Notes under the pieces: model-generated | Databases searched by the model: none | Told to the model about the DNA's origin: nothing | What the model saw: only the letters and a program-made list of their open reading frames with translations | Position numbers and translations under genes: made by a program | DNA from: Chamaecyparis obtusa | Taxonomy: Eukaryota; Streptophyta; Pinopsida; Cupressales; Cupressaceae | Direction: 5' to 3' | DNA: 64,000 bases | NCBI GenBank assembly: GCA_027943335.1 | Contig: BSBK01006426.1 | Coordinates: 1-64,000, forward strand | In this document: positions 13,487 through 25,225 of the stretch, piece after piece | Numbering within the stretch: position 1 is the stretch's first letter | Layout of the letters: each line of letters opens with the position of its first letter

Positions 13487-14460
13487 AAGGTATGTTCTAA
13501 TTTCCAGAATCACTTTCACAGTCAATTTACAGAATACACTTTGCAGAGTGGTCTATTGTTCAAAGGGAATCAGCTATGTTTCCCTAAGGGTTCAATAAGA
13601 GAAAATATAATTAAGGATAAGTACAATGGTAGTCTTAGTGGCCATTTTGGCATTAACAAGACAATGGAGTTACTCCAAAGATTCTATTATTGGCCTAAGT
13701 TTCCTAGGTATGTGAGAAGGTATGTTGAACAATGTGTTATATGTATGAAAACCAAAGGAGGAGCTATAAATGTAGGCCTATACCATCCTTTACCCATTCC
13801 AAATAGGCCATGGGAGTGCATCAGCATGGACTTCATAGTAAGGCTTCCTAAGACCAAGACATGGTTAGATAGCATTTATGTGATGGTAGACAGATTTAGC
13901 AAAATGAATCACTTTATCCCTTGTAAAAAAACTCATGATGCTAGACACATATCTCATCTCTTCTTCAAGGAGGTTGTGAGGATATATGGACTTCCTCTAA
14001 ACATTGTATCAGACATGGATACTAAGTTAATGGGCCATTTTTGGAAGACCCTATGGAATAGATTGGGTACAAATTTATCTTTTGGTTCAGCTTACCATCC
14101 ACAAATAGATGGTCAAAATAAAGTAATTAACATGGTGTTGAGTAATTTACTTAGATTCCTAACCAAAGAGTATGACCAAACATGGGATATAGTCCTCCCT
14201 CAAGTAGAGTATGCCTATAATGATAGTGTTAACTAGACAATTGGGAAAAGTACTTTTGAAATAGTGTATGGTATGCACCCAAGGGGAGTGAGTGAACTCA
14301 AATATTTAGGGAGTATGGAATATATGAGTGGCCATGCAGAAGACTTCTCTCAAACTATGAAAGAGATCCAGGAGAAAGTCAAGAAGACCCTAGCAGAAGA
14401 AACCCAAAAACTAAAGTCAAGGTGGATGAGAAGAGAAGAGATGTCCAATTTGAAGTGAAT
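13487..14460 (+). pseudogene. G2 integrase
   Basis: The zinc-binding HHCC region is readable (GHFGINKTMELLQRFYYWPK, CVICMKTKG). The core then gives CISMDFIVRLPKT (first Asp), YVMVDRFSKMNHFIPC, GLPLNIVSDMDTKLMGHFW (second Asp) and FGSAYHPQIDGQNKVIN. In the last block the catalytic Glu of the usual DGQTE is Lys, so strand transfer would fail. A stop replaces Gln/Arg after NDSVN (14234), and the frame ends at a shift near 14458. Confidence 0.9.
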
Positions 14461-14880
14461 ATTTGATGGTTCACTTGAAAAAAATCTAGGTTGCAGAAAG
14501 GAGTACCTACCAAATTGCAAATGAAGAGAGTAGGACCATGCAAGATTCTAGACAAGGATGGGGATAATGCATACAAAGTAGACCTTCCTTCAAATATTTC
14601 CATCTCATTGGTGTTGAACATAGAAGACATGGTTCGGTACAAAGGTGCATTATCAGAGATTAATCAAAATAGTCATGAGGCCCTCTTAGATGTTAGCACA
14701 ATAGCCATACCTCCTAAGACCAAGCCTCAAGCAGAGAAGATCTTGGAGTCTAGAGTGAAGAAGAAAACTAGACACAAGGTCTACATGGAATGCCTAGTAC
14801 AATGGAAGGACCACCTTGAATCAGAAGCTACTTGAGTGGAGGAGAGAAACTTCAAAAAGTTGGGTATTGATCTTTCTTTG
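14461..14880 (+). pseudogene. G2 integrase C-terminus with chromodomain
   Basis: From 14491 the frame reads LQKGVPTKLQMKRVGPCKIL (GPY-like module), SLVLNIEDMVRYKG, then EKILESRVKKKTRHKVYMECLVQWKDH with ESEAT-stop-VEERNFKKLGIDL. This is a recognisable chromodomain (A-x-I-L-x-x-R, Y-x-V-x-W-K, E-x-T-W pattern, with the aromatic Trp of the last block lost to TGA). Chromodomains in this position are known to steer insertion toward marked heterochromatin; that role here is inference. Confidence 0.85.
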
Positions 14881-14914
14881 GTATCCCCTACCATCCCCTA
14901 GTTTATCTTTGTGT

Positions 14915-14926
14915 AGAGGGGGAGAA
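14915..14926 (+). promoter_or_regulatory. G2 polypurine tract
   Basis: AGAGGGGGAGAA abuts the 3' LTR start TGGTG at 14927. This is the expected primer for plus-strand cDNA synthesis, and it fixes the orientation and the LTR boundary. Confidence 0.9.
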
Positions 14927-16566
14927 TGGTGTAGGAGACCCCAAGGGTTGATTGATTTAATCCTCTTTCTTTTTTTGTGTAAGCCCTCCGAGGCATGTGT
15001 ACATTTTTCAAAAGGTCATGTTCACCATAGTGTGTGAATCCAATAGGGATTAGAGGTCAAGTTAGGTCCTAAGTCTTAGGATATTGCATCTTTGGGGCTT
15101 AAGTGTTAAAAGACCCTTGCTTGGTTATTTGAATTTTGATGATGTCATCATGATGTCATTAGGGCTAGCATGTGTTAGAAGTCATGTTGGAACCTAGAAT
15201 GGAGTCAAGGATAAGCTAGGAGGAGAAAAAAGTCATTTTTGAAGGAATTTGAAAAACTTGCTAAAATATCAAGCAAAAAGTTGCTTAGCAACTTTTGCAA
15301 CTTTTCAAAGTTGCTCGGACAACTCTATCCAAACACACACCAATGACCTAGGAATTCCCTAAAGGAAACCAAAGACAATACTTATCCTATTTAAGTTAAG
15401 ATTGGACCTAATCCTGAGGTTGGATGTTAGAAGTATGAATTTTTGGCTTTGAGCAATAGAATAGTGCATGATTTTGTGTGAATCTTAGTAGTTACAGAGT
15501 TGCGAAAGTATGTTTTAGATTGAAATATGAACTGTAACACATGGAGATCTTATATTTTTATCTTTCCTTGCATTTTGTGTCATTATTTTAGTAGTTTTTA
15601 TTTCTTTCATTTGTCTGTATGAATTCTTTGTATTTGCACCTGTTCACTGGTTCAAGCCAGCTAGTTGATAGAGATGGAGACCTAGCTCACTATCCCACCA
15701 TTCAATCTATAAAAACTCTTGGGGATAGTGAGTAGACTCCATGTACATACACTATATAGAAGCATGGGCCCTCAATACATGGGAGGCATTTTAAAAGTTT
15801 TTCCCTAGGTGAGCCTATGGTGAGCCCGACTAGGAAATACTAAGCTATAACTTTTATATCTTGTAAGGGTGTTCATCAAGATATGTATTAGGGATTGGAG
15901 GTTGAAGGTAGAGATATTACCAAGATTTGGTGAAGATGAGAGGGTTTAACCAATCCATTTTGGTTACCCAATACTTGAAAACAAATCAAGAAGCTAGAGG
16001 AGCCCTTAAACCCTCCCAAAACACTCATTTTTGGTTAGGGCATTGTATGGAAGGGTGAAACCCTAAAACCTAAAAAATATATTAGAGGTTGATCATTGAT
16101 ACAAGAATCCATAAGAAAGTTGTAGGTTCATTTGGTAAATACTTGGTGCAAGGTCCTATTTTCTTAGAATAGGAGACCTAATAGGGGCTCTTCCTTGTAG
16201 GTCTATTTTGTGAAGAATTCATGAAATTGGTAAAGGAGATAGGTAAAGAGGGACTTCCAAAACCCCTAAATGGAAAAATCAAAATGTGTGTGAACACCTC
16301 CTCACCTCTACAAGATTTCATGTCAACATTGGAGGTGGAAATTATGTAGATGGCATTAAGGGATAGTGTGTGGGAAAGCTAAAAAAGTACCAAGAACTTA
16401 GCAAGTCTTGGTAGTCTTTTCTTGATAGTTGGGTTGGTTAGTTGGCTAGGGGATCAAGGCCCAAGAGGAGATCTTACAGGTTAGTAAGTGTTAAGAGAGA
16501 TCACCTCAAGGTCATTTGTGAGACCTAGGCATGAGCTTGTGATTGGCTCATCCAACCTCCCTCTCA
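14927..16566 (+). repeat. G2 3' LTR
   Basis: 1640 bases, collinear with 8633-10271, ending CCCTCTCA immediately before the GGAAT target copy. Length is nearly equal to the 5' copy, with point differences and few indels. Confidence 0.95.
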
Positions 16567-16571
16567 GGAAT

Positions 16572-17192
16572 GTATTGGTATAATCTTGCACAGACTGATC
16601 CCTTTTCTATCAAAGAAGCTACCATTATATGTATTTTTTTTCATATACATCCTTTGGAAAGTAAGATTATTTTATGTATTCCACAAATTCTCCCCATGTG
16701 GGCTTCTTCAAGAGATATTCCATAACTATCTTCAACAGGTAATTCTCACTCTTTATTTGCTACTTTGGTTTTTCTATGATAATTTCACATGGGTTTCAGC
16801 TTTGAGGAGAGAAAATGTTAATTTTTCTGCATCTGAGAAATTATTTACATAAAGGTGTCTATCCAATTTTGATAACCAGTTATCAACAGCTTCATAATAG
16901 ACTTTTCCTTCAAAATTCAACATGTCAAAATTGACCTGCACTTTGAAAGGGGTATTTCCATGAAATGATGTTCCTAATCTAGAGGGTTGTTGATTCTGTA
17001 GAAGATGTGAAAATTGACTCATCATCTCCTTTTGTTACTTATTTAAAGCTTCTTCCACCAACTGCTTAATAGCATTGTTTGACATCTTTGATCATGTGCA
17101 TCTCAAAGGTGGATATTTTGACAAATCTTGTGTAACCAATCCTAATATTTGGTAGGAAGACCTTGTGTAAATTGGAATAAAGGAGTGTTCCT
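16572..17192 (-). pseudogene. G1 gag, N-terminal part
   Basis: The minus-strand frame 17025-16774 reads MMSQFSHLLQNQQPSRLGTS, then VNFDMLNFEGKVYYEAVDNW and LSKLDRHLYVNNFSDAEKL. This has the typical start of the plant gypsy capsid domain (P-x-FEG.....-NWL...E.Y), with a short leader toward the primer site. It runs into the G2 insertion at 16571, and the matching C-terminal part is at 8627-8071. Confidence 0.78.
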
Positions 17193-17205
17193 AATCTAAT
17201 ACTAT
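17193..17205 (-). promoter_or_regulatory. G1 primer-binding site (decayed)
   Basis: Reverse complement ATAGTATTAGATT directly follows the right LTR in element direction and resembles the initiator-Met tRNA complement TGGTATCAGAGC with about four changes. Position supports the call more than the sequence does. Confidence 0.5.
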
Positions 17206-17546
17206 TGATTTGAATTATGAAATCATATTACAATACCTGGTGTGATACCTGCAGTATTGTTAAATTCAATATAAAAACTGAAAGGTTTAACAACAAGATT
17301 GCAAGAAAAACAATAGTTCTATTTCATTCACAACCTCAAGTTTATAAAAAGTATCAAGGATATGAAGGGTCACCAAAATCCATTCAAAATGAAATAAATA
17401 GTCCACAATGTTTATTAAAAAATAAAAAAATCAAAACAGTCCACAATGTTTATTACAAAATAAAAAAATAAAACAAAATAAACCTATCAAATACATAAAA
17501 TTTTTTGCCAGCCTCTTCTGAATCATCATGAATCCTATCGTGATCA
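17206..17546 (-). repeat. G1 5' LTR (right copy)
   Basis: 341 bases, TGATTTGAATTATG... to ...CGTGATCA on the plus strand, matching 2904-3395. It lacks about 190 bases of the left copy and carries a local tandem duplication around 17400-17460 (two CAGTCCACAATGTTTATTA units). Followed by AAGCT, the target-site copy. Confidence 0.85.
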
Positions 17547-17551
17547 AAGCT

Positions 17552-19840
17552 TGTTCCTTTGGAGTTGATCAAGGGTCTTTTTGGCTTCAGGTGAATGAGG
17601 ATCAAAATACTGGTGCATTTGAGCTAATGGCATGGGACTGGGGTCTCAAATTTCTTGTATAAATTCTGCCAATTACCTGATTGTGGCCTTCAGCTCTTTC
17701 TTGTCCTTTTCATCTTTAAAGGTCCCGTTCATTATCTTATTAGTACAAGACTCTAGATTTTTTGCATTTTTTTCCCTTGTAGCAACTACAAGATCAATCT
17801 TCTCAATAGTGTAATTTTCAACTATGGCCTTAGTGAAGTTTTTTTCATCTTTAGGAACTGCACGGTCAGTAACCCAAAGTCCAGTCTTTTCATCAATGCC
17901 AATACTGGACTCTATTTTGATTCTTTTAGATTGTATTAAAGTCCTAGAGCACTTACTAACCATGTCTTCCACTGGTATAGTGATAGGTAATACATTTTGC
18001 TTTTGGCTAATAGATGTTTCTAGCCACTTGAGTGTAGATGAAAAAGTTTGTAGGGGAGTGGTCATTACATGTGCAGAGCCAGTAGTAACAACAACTATAG
18101 AATCTCTAGTATCAAGTTGATTACCTTTTTGAGCTTCATTATCCCTTGGGGGTGGATTCAAAGAACTTTTATATGAATGTAAGTTGTCCATTTCATCTAG
18201 GTTGATCACCTCTTTTCTTTGAGATTCTTCAATGTCCTCTTTCTTAAACCTAGTTCTCGGAACTCATGTAGATAGGGTGGAATAGGGTATGTTCTGCTTT
18301 CTAGATTTGGATTTGGAAGTTCTCTTACTTTTTTATTTAGAAGAAACTAAAATAGGAACATCAAGATTAGAAGTAGGAATAGGATTTTTAGGAAGGGGAA
18401 CAATGGCAAATCTTCATGTATTATGTCCCCTTTGAGGGGGAGGCTTTTTGTTGGAAATCCATTTCTTAGTTATTTTAATCATGCAAAGTGTTTTGACATG
18501 AATGTTATCCCTTTCTTCAATACTCCAATCTATTTTAGGTAATGACATGGCTCAAACTTTTGCCTCATATTTATTATCAATTACATCATCACCTTCTTCT
18601 TCTTCTATCCCTGAGATGTCTATATTTATCCATATGGTGAGAATCTGGCTAAGGGTGAATCTTGACCATGAATGCCTTCTCACTTCAAAGTCATTTTCAC
18701 ATTTCTCTGTAAAGTCTTCCATTTGAGGGGTGTGTTGAAACTTGGTTGGTAAATTATAATGCTAGGTTGTGTATCCTCTGCTATCAAAGTCCTTCCTTGC
18801 TTTGAAGGTTTTTAGCTTCAAATTTTTGAGATCTAGCTCCAAATTAAGAGCATCAAAAGAAGTCTTGCATGTATAAAATTGTAGTTCAATGGGGAAGTTT
18901 GATTTATCCCTATCCTTTTTCTCTTTTATCCTTTTGTGCACATGGGCTAACTAACGACCCACTTCAATAATAATGTGGCTATCTAGGGCATATCTTGGAA
19001 GCTTGAACGGTTCACCATCAAATCCTTTGACCCTTATATAGGTAAACCTATTGAATTGGATGAAGAAGCTTCCATAGGTGTTGATAAAACCTTTGGCTTC
19101 TTCTGACATCCTCTATTCAACATCCCCCTATATCTCATAAACTAACCTTCCAGGAAACACACCATTCACTTTCATGAAGCTATCTATATAATATTCTTTT
19201 GGTAGGTGTAGGTAGTAGTCATATACTTTTATATTAGGGATAGGTGGTTCATGGTAGAGACCTTTCCATTCTCTAGTACATGCTAGAACATAGAACAAAT
19301 AAGAAGTCATGTAAAATCTAGATCTTCCTGAGTAGTTTTCTAACTGATGATGGAGCTCATCTACAATGCTATCAACCCAATCTATGAAATTTTATCTGCC
19401 TAGGGTTATATGAATGTAAAAATACATCCAGTCATGCCAGAAATACACATGTTGGTTCCCCTTGATCCTATTCAACAACATCACCAAATCCCCAACTTAT
19501 GGCTTGAAATGATCTATAGTTAGGGTTTTTGGTAACCTAGACCCTCACTTCTGAGGTTTCAGCAACCAGTTTTGGGAAATCTCATTCCTATACTTTTGCC
19601 TTTTCTAGGAGAATACAGATTGGGAGGAGGCAATAGTCCAACCCTCATAGGATCCTTCTCTAGGATGCTCATTCTAGTCAAAATGACATCTATGTTGATA
19701 AAATCTAATGGGCTTCTGTCTATCTTTTTAATATATCTTTCTTCTTTATCGTAGCGCTTTGGACATTTCACTACCAATTCTAGGCACGAAGTCACCATTG
19801 GAAATGTAGCAACCTTTGTCAACTCACTCTGAATTATCTT
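17552..19840 (-). pseudogene. ORF-U, central segment (unknown large ORF)
   Basis: About 760 codons of minus-strand, protein-like sequence, interrupted by roughly a dozen TAG/TAA stops but otherwise collinear. From the N side I read TKVATFPMVTSCLELVVKCP, LLPPPNLYSPRKGKSIGMRF, TLTIDHFKP, VYFWHDWMYFYIHI, FIDWVDSIVDELHHQLENYS, FYMTSYLFYVLACTREWKGL and FTYIRVKGFDGEPFKLPRYA. A basic linker with PRTRFKKEDIEESQRKE follows (about 18235), then a 178-residue frame (18209-17673) containing TLKWLETSISQKQ and KIDLVVATREKNAK. No catalytic motif or known domain is apparent to me. A second copy of the family starts at 62900. It could be a gag-like or accessory retroelement ORF, or a multicopy plant gene. Confidence 0.65.
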
Positions 19841-20777
19841 TGTAAACTCAAATAATTCACTTCTCTAAGTCATTACTTCCAAGGGAATCCATGAATGGGA
19901 AACTTTGAGAATGCGACCTAGAGCTCCCTATGCATGGAGTTGCAAGGATATTTTGATTGCTCTCAGCTAGAGCTATGAAGCATGTGACCTTGCTAGTCAA
20001 CCACACAATGGGAGATTCAATGAAGACAAGGGCAAGAGTGCCAATATCTCCAAGAATCTAAATGGAAATGCAATACAACTATGCTACTATGATGATGCAA
20101 GTAAGCTATAAAAGGAAATGAAAGTGTTACAAAACCTTCCTAATTAAACTATGTGAGTTAATCTAAAGCATAAAGAAAACTAAACTAAAAATGTCATGAA
20201 ACTAAGCTAGAATGTAATGAAACTAGTCTATGATGTAATAATGAAGACCAAAGCAATAAGATCTTCCAAGCTCCAAATCTCCAAGAAATCATGCAGCATA
20301 AGATTAGCATTCAAAAGATGGATCCTAAAATGAAGAAGAGAGCTCTTCTTTTATAGGAAATGATAAACAACAGATGATGGAGATTAAGAGGAAAAAGATT
20401 TAATCAAGGGTGGGGTTTGAAGAGGGATCAATCCTTGTGCAGAAATCTCCTCCAATGAGAAATAAGAGTTGACTTTTGTGCCCCATGTGAGACAAAAATG
20501 CCTTTTTCCCTTTTTATAAAATAGGAATAATGCTTTATTTGTGCAACTTAGGATAAGAGGAAAGTGGGGGCTTTTATTTAATAAAAGGGGAGGAAATTCC
20601 TTTTAATTAAATAAAGACTTAGGATAAAATGGTTAATCTATGGAATATAATCGAATAAATGATAGAATTAGGATTTGATCAAGGAAATTGATTTGAAAAT
20701 TGCTAAGCATTGATTCAAGAAATTGATAATTTGCAGAATGGAGCCAAAGTCCAGGCCACCATTTTAGGGTGCATACA
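19841..20777 (-). repeat. G3 3' LTR (left copy)
   Basis: 937 bases, plus-strand ends TGTAAACTC and GCATACA, nearly identical to 35821-36758. The purine-rich stretch AAAGACAGGCAAA (reverse complement of 20778-20790) abuts it in element direction and may be the polypurine tract. Confidence 0.92.
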
Positions 20778-23700
20778 TTTGCCTGTCTTTGACTAATGTG
20801 AGGTTGATTTGGGATCACATGCAGTTAAATAATGGAATTGAAGTGTGAGATCGATTTGGAATCACAAAAAAACCCAGATGTGTGTTCGACAGATGGGAAC
20901 ACATCGGGACAAAGATAAGATGAAAAAGATAAGCTGGAAGACAAGACCAACATACCTATAAATAGGAGTTGTCAAGTCTCAAATAGGAGATAAGAATCTC
21001 AAGGTTTGATTGATAAAGCTGAATCAAGATTTGAAGTTTGATAGGTACTACCCCCTCAAAATTAAAATCAAAATCAGGTAGAGGGAAATAGAAAATTGAT
21101 AAAGTTGATGAAATCACTAGGAATCATAATCGAAGAGGAAGGATAATAGAATAACCATCAAGCAGTGAAGATATGCCCCAGTTTGACTAAGTTTGACTGA
21201 GAAATATATAAGGTAAAGATGAAGTCAAACCTCAGAGAGATGAAGATGAAGGGGATGAATGAAAGACTATAAGGTTGAAAGAGATGAAGATGAAGATGCC
21301 CCAACAAAGATCGAAGGATTAGGCCTTGAATGGTTAGCCAACTACGCAAAAGTAGGGGAAATTTTGAAATGTGATTTTAACCATTAAGATGAACTCAGAT
21401 TTTAATTTTGATCTTGAAAATGGATCCAAGATGTTGACATTAGCCAGGGATGCAATGTTTGTAAAATTCTGAGATGTTTTGAAAATCAGGTCAAAAATTC
21501 AAAAGGCTATATAAGGGGTAAAAAGGTGTGATATGAAAGACAAGAAGTGAAAGACATGATCAAGAAAAAGTGAAAGGTGAGTGCAGTTGACCGAAAAGTC
21601 CGTGAAAGATAAAAGGAGAGCTCTCTCCATATGCAAGATGCAAAACTAAACTAATATGAACCTAAGAATGCAAGCTACTATGAAAAAGTGGTTGACTTGC
21701 AAGGTCACAATGCTATTAGTCTCTAATAATCATCATCAAGCTTTATTGGTAGCATCATAAGATCATACAATACTCACTAGCATGACTATGGGTATACGAA
21801 TATGATCTTTATCAGATAGGAATGTGGGAATCCCACCTAAGCATCAAAGACATGTAGGTCAAGATGACTAGTGCAGTGAGGTTCCCTAAGTTTACTATAG
21901 CAAGATTATGCTTGCATCGAGACACAAGAGAGTCAAGATGACTATAAGCATGCACTCATGGAAAACAGTCAAGGATAATACCTTGCAGGTCCTCATTGTC
22001 AAGCATAAATGCTCATGACAGTGAAGATCAACAAAATATACCCACAAGCAAAGAAAGAAATAAAACATGTTCTCATGCCCCCAGTCTTCTAGCTCAGCAT
22101 CATCCAAAACTATTAGGGAGAGAATACTCATCAAAGAAATCATCATAGATAGCACACAAAGAAATAAAGTCAAACAAGTCTCAGTGAGGTAAGTGTTTAA
22201 GTGCGTGTCTGTAGGTCATAGAGTCAAACTTTGAGCAGCACATCTACCAATGAGAAATATTGCATCATTCTAGACTGTGGGTAAGACATCTGATAAGTGT
22301 TGAGAAACACTTGACACTAGGAGAGTGTTGAAAAACACAATTGGGGAGTGTTGAGAAACACTATGTGTGAGGTGTCGCAAAGACTAGCACATCCAAGAGA
22401 CCAAAGCTAACACAGTTATGCACCCTAGACAAAGACAACGACCAATTCCAAACCAAGGAAACAAGGACAAGGTATGATGGAGGAAGGCTCAGTGTCGAGG
22501 ATGCATGCTGAGAAATAGGGGTGCAAAGGCCTCAAGTAGCGCCTGTTTCCAAGTTTTCACCACTTGGATTTTATTGCGAATTTTCTTTTTTTTTTCAAGA
22601 TTTTATATGATTTTTTTTAATTTTTGCTACCAAGGCACTTCTTTCCAGGTTTTCAGGTAAAAGCACAAAGTTGTGTCACGTTTCAGGACAACTTATCAGC
22701 ACAGCTGAATTTGAGTATTTTGAACTAAAATTATTTTTTGTCAAACATATGGTCTAGCTAGATTCATTCTAGCCAAGTTAGATAAGTTCTTCACCTTTTC
22801 CAATTGGAAATATCTATTAAATGCATGTTTTATAACAATTACTAAAGAAATAATATTATTTCAGAAAAGCGATGTTTCAATAACTCTTACTCTTTTTAAT
22901 GATATTTTTTTACAAATATAAAAATACCCTTTTTTAGAGCACAGAGTCAAGATTATCATCATATAATTTTTATAGTACTTTAATTAGATCTAATATATTA
23001 TAATTTCAAAATACTGCAAGTAGGTATTTTAACATTCGAGAACAAGATGCTTCAAAAATAGAAAAAAATAGTAAAGCTTATCAAAAAAATTAAAAATTTA
23101 TATTTAACACTAGAGGAGAGAGTTATCTTCAAGAGTGTGTAATTTAGTTTCTGAATGGTGTAGATTTGATAGGGGAAATTTGACGTGAGATGAAAACTAT
23201 CGATTTCAGGTATGTTCGACTTTGAGTAGTTATATCAAAGAACATATACATTGAAAACTAATTTTTCTTCTTTTCTGCACTAGCTATACATTTTATCTAT
23301 GACATATTTTGAAATCAAAGGAAAAAAAGATTATTTGCATATACTTTTTTGGTGCGAACAAGACCCTCGTTTTTCAGCATTTTTCAGCAAGTAAAAAATG
23401 GACTTAAAAAATTTAGAAACTATGTGAATTCTTGTTAAAAAAAAATTAAAAAAATTATAGGCGTAAACTTCATCCACTTTTACACATTTCATTAGTTTAC
23501 ATCATCTCCAAATTTTAAACATAAATGCCATTTTTATGTCGTTAAAGTTAAAAAATTTGTGTGTTGTTGACCTTTTCCTTTATAAAAGTGTGACATAGCT
23601 TTGTACTTTTACCCTTTCACCAAGGCACTTTTTCTATTTTTTTTGAATTTTTTGCTATTTTTTGATTTTTTTGTATTTTTTCAGGACTTGATATGCTTTT

Positions 23701-23790
23701 TAGGATTTTTTTTTTAGCATCATATATAATTTTTTTTGGAATTTTTTCAGGATCAATAAATATGTACAAAGGATGCCCCCAGTCAAAATA
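20778..23790 (-). other. G3 long 3' untranslated region
   Basis: About 3 kb between the integrase stop and the 3' LTR without a coherent reading frame. It contains A-rich tracts in element orientation (T-rich on plus at 22580-22625 and 23630-23745), two copies of a (C/T)ACCAAGGCACTT word (22627 and 23618), short repeats of GTGTTGAGAAACAC type around 22295-22365, and a candidate inverted-repeat element at 22656-23613. Long 3' regions are usual in Tat elements. Confidence 0.7.
22656..23613. mobile_element. Candidate TIR transposon (MITE-like) in the G3 tail
   Basis: The ends GGTAAAAGCACAAAG... and ...CTTTGTACTTTTACC form terminal inverted repeats of about 28 bases with roughly 23 matches, 958 bases apart, enclosing AT-rich noncoding DNA. 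Outside them the words ACCAAGGCACTT lie in direct orientation. I could not define a clean target duplication, so family assignment (Mutator-like is one option) is open. Confidence 0.5.
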
Positions 23791-23794
23791 GGCA

Positions 23795-25225
23795 TCATGG
23801 ATAGAACTTCTTTAGGTGAAAAACATTGATAGGATTAGGGAGCTGCTCTCCCTTTTCATCAGATAATAAGTAGGCACCTATCCCAAAAGCTACAGTAATG
23901 ATGTATGGTCCAAGCCAATTAAGTTCAAACTTGCCCTTTTGCTCTCGATTTTGTTGGTTCTTAGGATTTTCCCGTAGGACAAGATCTCCTACTTGGGATT
24001 CTCTAGGGCAAACCTTTTTGTTGAATGCTTTGGACATATGCTTTTGGTAAACTCTCATGTGATCAAATGATGCTTTGTGTTTATCATCAAGAAGTTCTAG
24101 CTCTTACAATCTCATGGCGCGATAGTCTTCATCTATAACTAGACCTTTGAGAGAGACTCTAAGTGAAGGGATCTCCACCTCTAAAGGTAACACTGCTTCA
24201 GTGCCGTATGTAAGGGAAAAAGGAGTAGCCCCAATTGGAGTATGAATATTCATTATATAGGCCCATAAGGCTAGATTTATCTATAGATGCCAATCTCGAC
24301 CATTCTTATGAACTGTTCTATGGAGGATTTTGAGAATGGTTTTGTTCGAAGCCTCTGCTTGACCATTTCCTTGTGGGAAGTAAATGGAGGACCAATGTTG
24401 TTTTATCTTGAATTTCTTGCAGAGTTTCTTAAGGTCCTTATTTCTAAACTGACCTCCATTGCCAATGATTATCTCAGAAGGCACTCCATATCGATAGATG
24501 ATATGGTTCAAAATGAACAAAGAAACTATCTTGCTTGAAGCAACAGAAAGTGGAACAACTTCGACCCATTTGGTAAAGTAGTTAGTAGTAATGATGATGA
24601 ATTTGTGTCCTCCTAATGAGTTGGGATGAATCTACCCAACAATTTCAAAGGCCCAGCGCTGAAATGGCCAATGAGATATAGAAGGAATAAGCTCCCTATC
24701 TAGAGCATGTATCAGGTTTCCATGTTTCTAACACTTTTCACATGATTTGGTAAAAGCTATTGCATCTATCTACATTGTGGGCCAATAGTACCCCACCCTA
24801 AGAAACCTTTGGGCCATGGCAAGACCATTAGAATGTCCTCCATAGATGCCCTCATGAATGTCAACTAACGCTTGATCGGATTCCTCCTTTTCCAAGCACC
24901 TAAGAAGTGTCCCATCTAAACCCCTCCTATACAAATCACTAGAGATAAGGGTATGGTAAGAGGCATTGCGGGTAAGGTTTCTTCGTTCAAAATGATTGAA
25001 GGTATCAGGGATAATGCCATCACAGAGATATGAGTAAATGGCACCGTATCGGGATGATTCATGGCCAACAAGGGTACAGATAACGTGGCTTTCTTGGGAA
25101 TCATAAATGGGATAATGTAGTTATTCCACCAGGAATTCAAATCTGGACTCGTGTTTCTCTAACTGGAGAAGTGAAGCAAGTGTAGCCATAGCATCAGCTA
25201 CTTTATTTTCTATTAGAGGGATTTG
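23795..25225 (-). pseudogene. G3 integrase
   Basis: The minus-strand frame 24058-23795 is the integrase C-terminus, ending LPNPINVFHLKKFYP-stop, which is characteristic of this lineage. The frame 24520-24281 holds VPSEIIIGNGGQFRNKDL and FPQGNGQAEASNKTIL. The usual I-T-D-N-G reads I-I-G-N-G, so the second catalytic Asp is Gly, while the Glu in GQAEASN is kept. Further upstream (about 24700-25140) the zinc-finger part is readable but broken. Dead copy. Confidence 0.85.

Larger units (their letters stand above)
8633..16566 (+). mobile_element. G2: chromodomain Ty3/gypsy retrotransposon nested in G1
   Basis: Full-length plus-strand element, 7934 bases, with LTRs at 8633-10271 and 14927-16566, both beginning TGGTG(T/C)AGGAG. 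An exact 5-base target duplication GGAAT flanks it (8628-8632 and 16567-16571), both copies lying in the gag of G1. Internal order is primer site, gag, protease, RT, RNase H, integrase, chromodomain, purine tract. By eye the LTRs differ at roughly 8 percent of sites, so insertion is not recent. Multiple TAG/TAA stops and lost catalytic residues mean it cannot encode working proteins. Confidence 0.96.
2904..17546 (-). mobile_element. G1: Ty3/gypsy LTR retrotransposon, interrupted by G2
   Basis: Minus-strand element bounded by direct repeats at 2904-3395 and 17206-17546. Both have TGAT...ATCA ends and are flanked by GAGCT (2899-2903) and AAGCT (17547-17551), a 4/5 target duplication. Order in element direction is right LTR, decayed primer site, gag, protease, reverse transcriptase, RNase H, integrase, chromo-like tail, polypurine tract (rc of 3396-3411), left LTR, which is the Ty3/gypsy order. 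Element G2 occupies 8633-16566 inside gag, and an unrelated segment of about 1.3 kb (roughly 4350-5640) interrupts the integrase. All ORFs carry stops or shifts. The host site lies in ORF-U. Confidence 0.9.
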
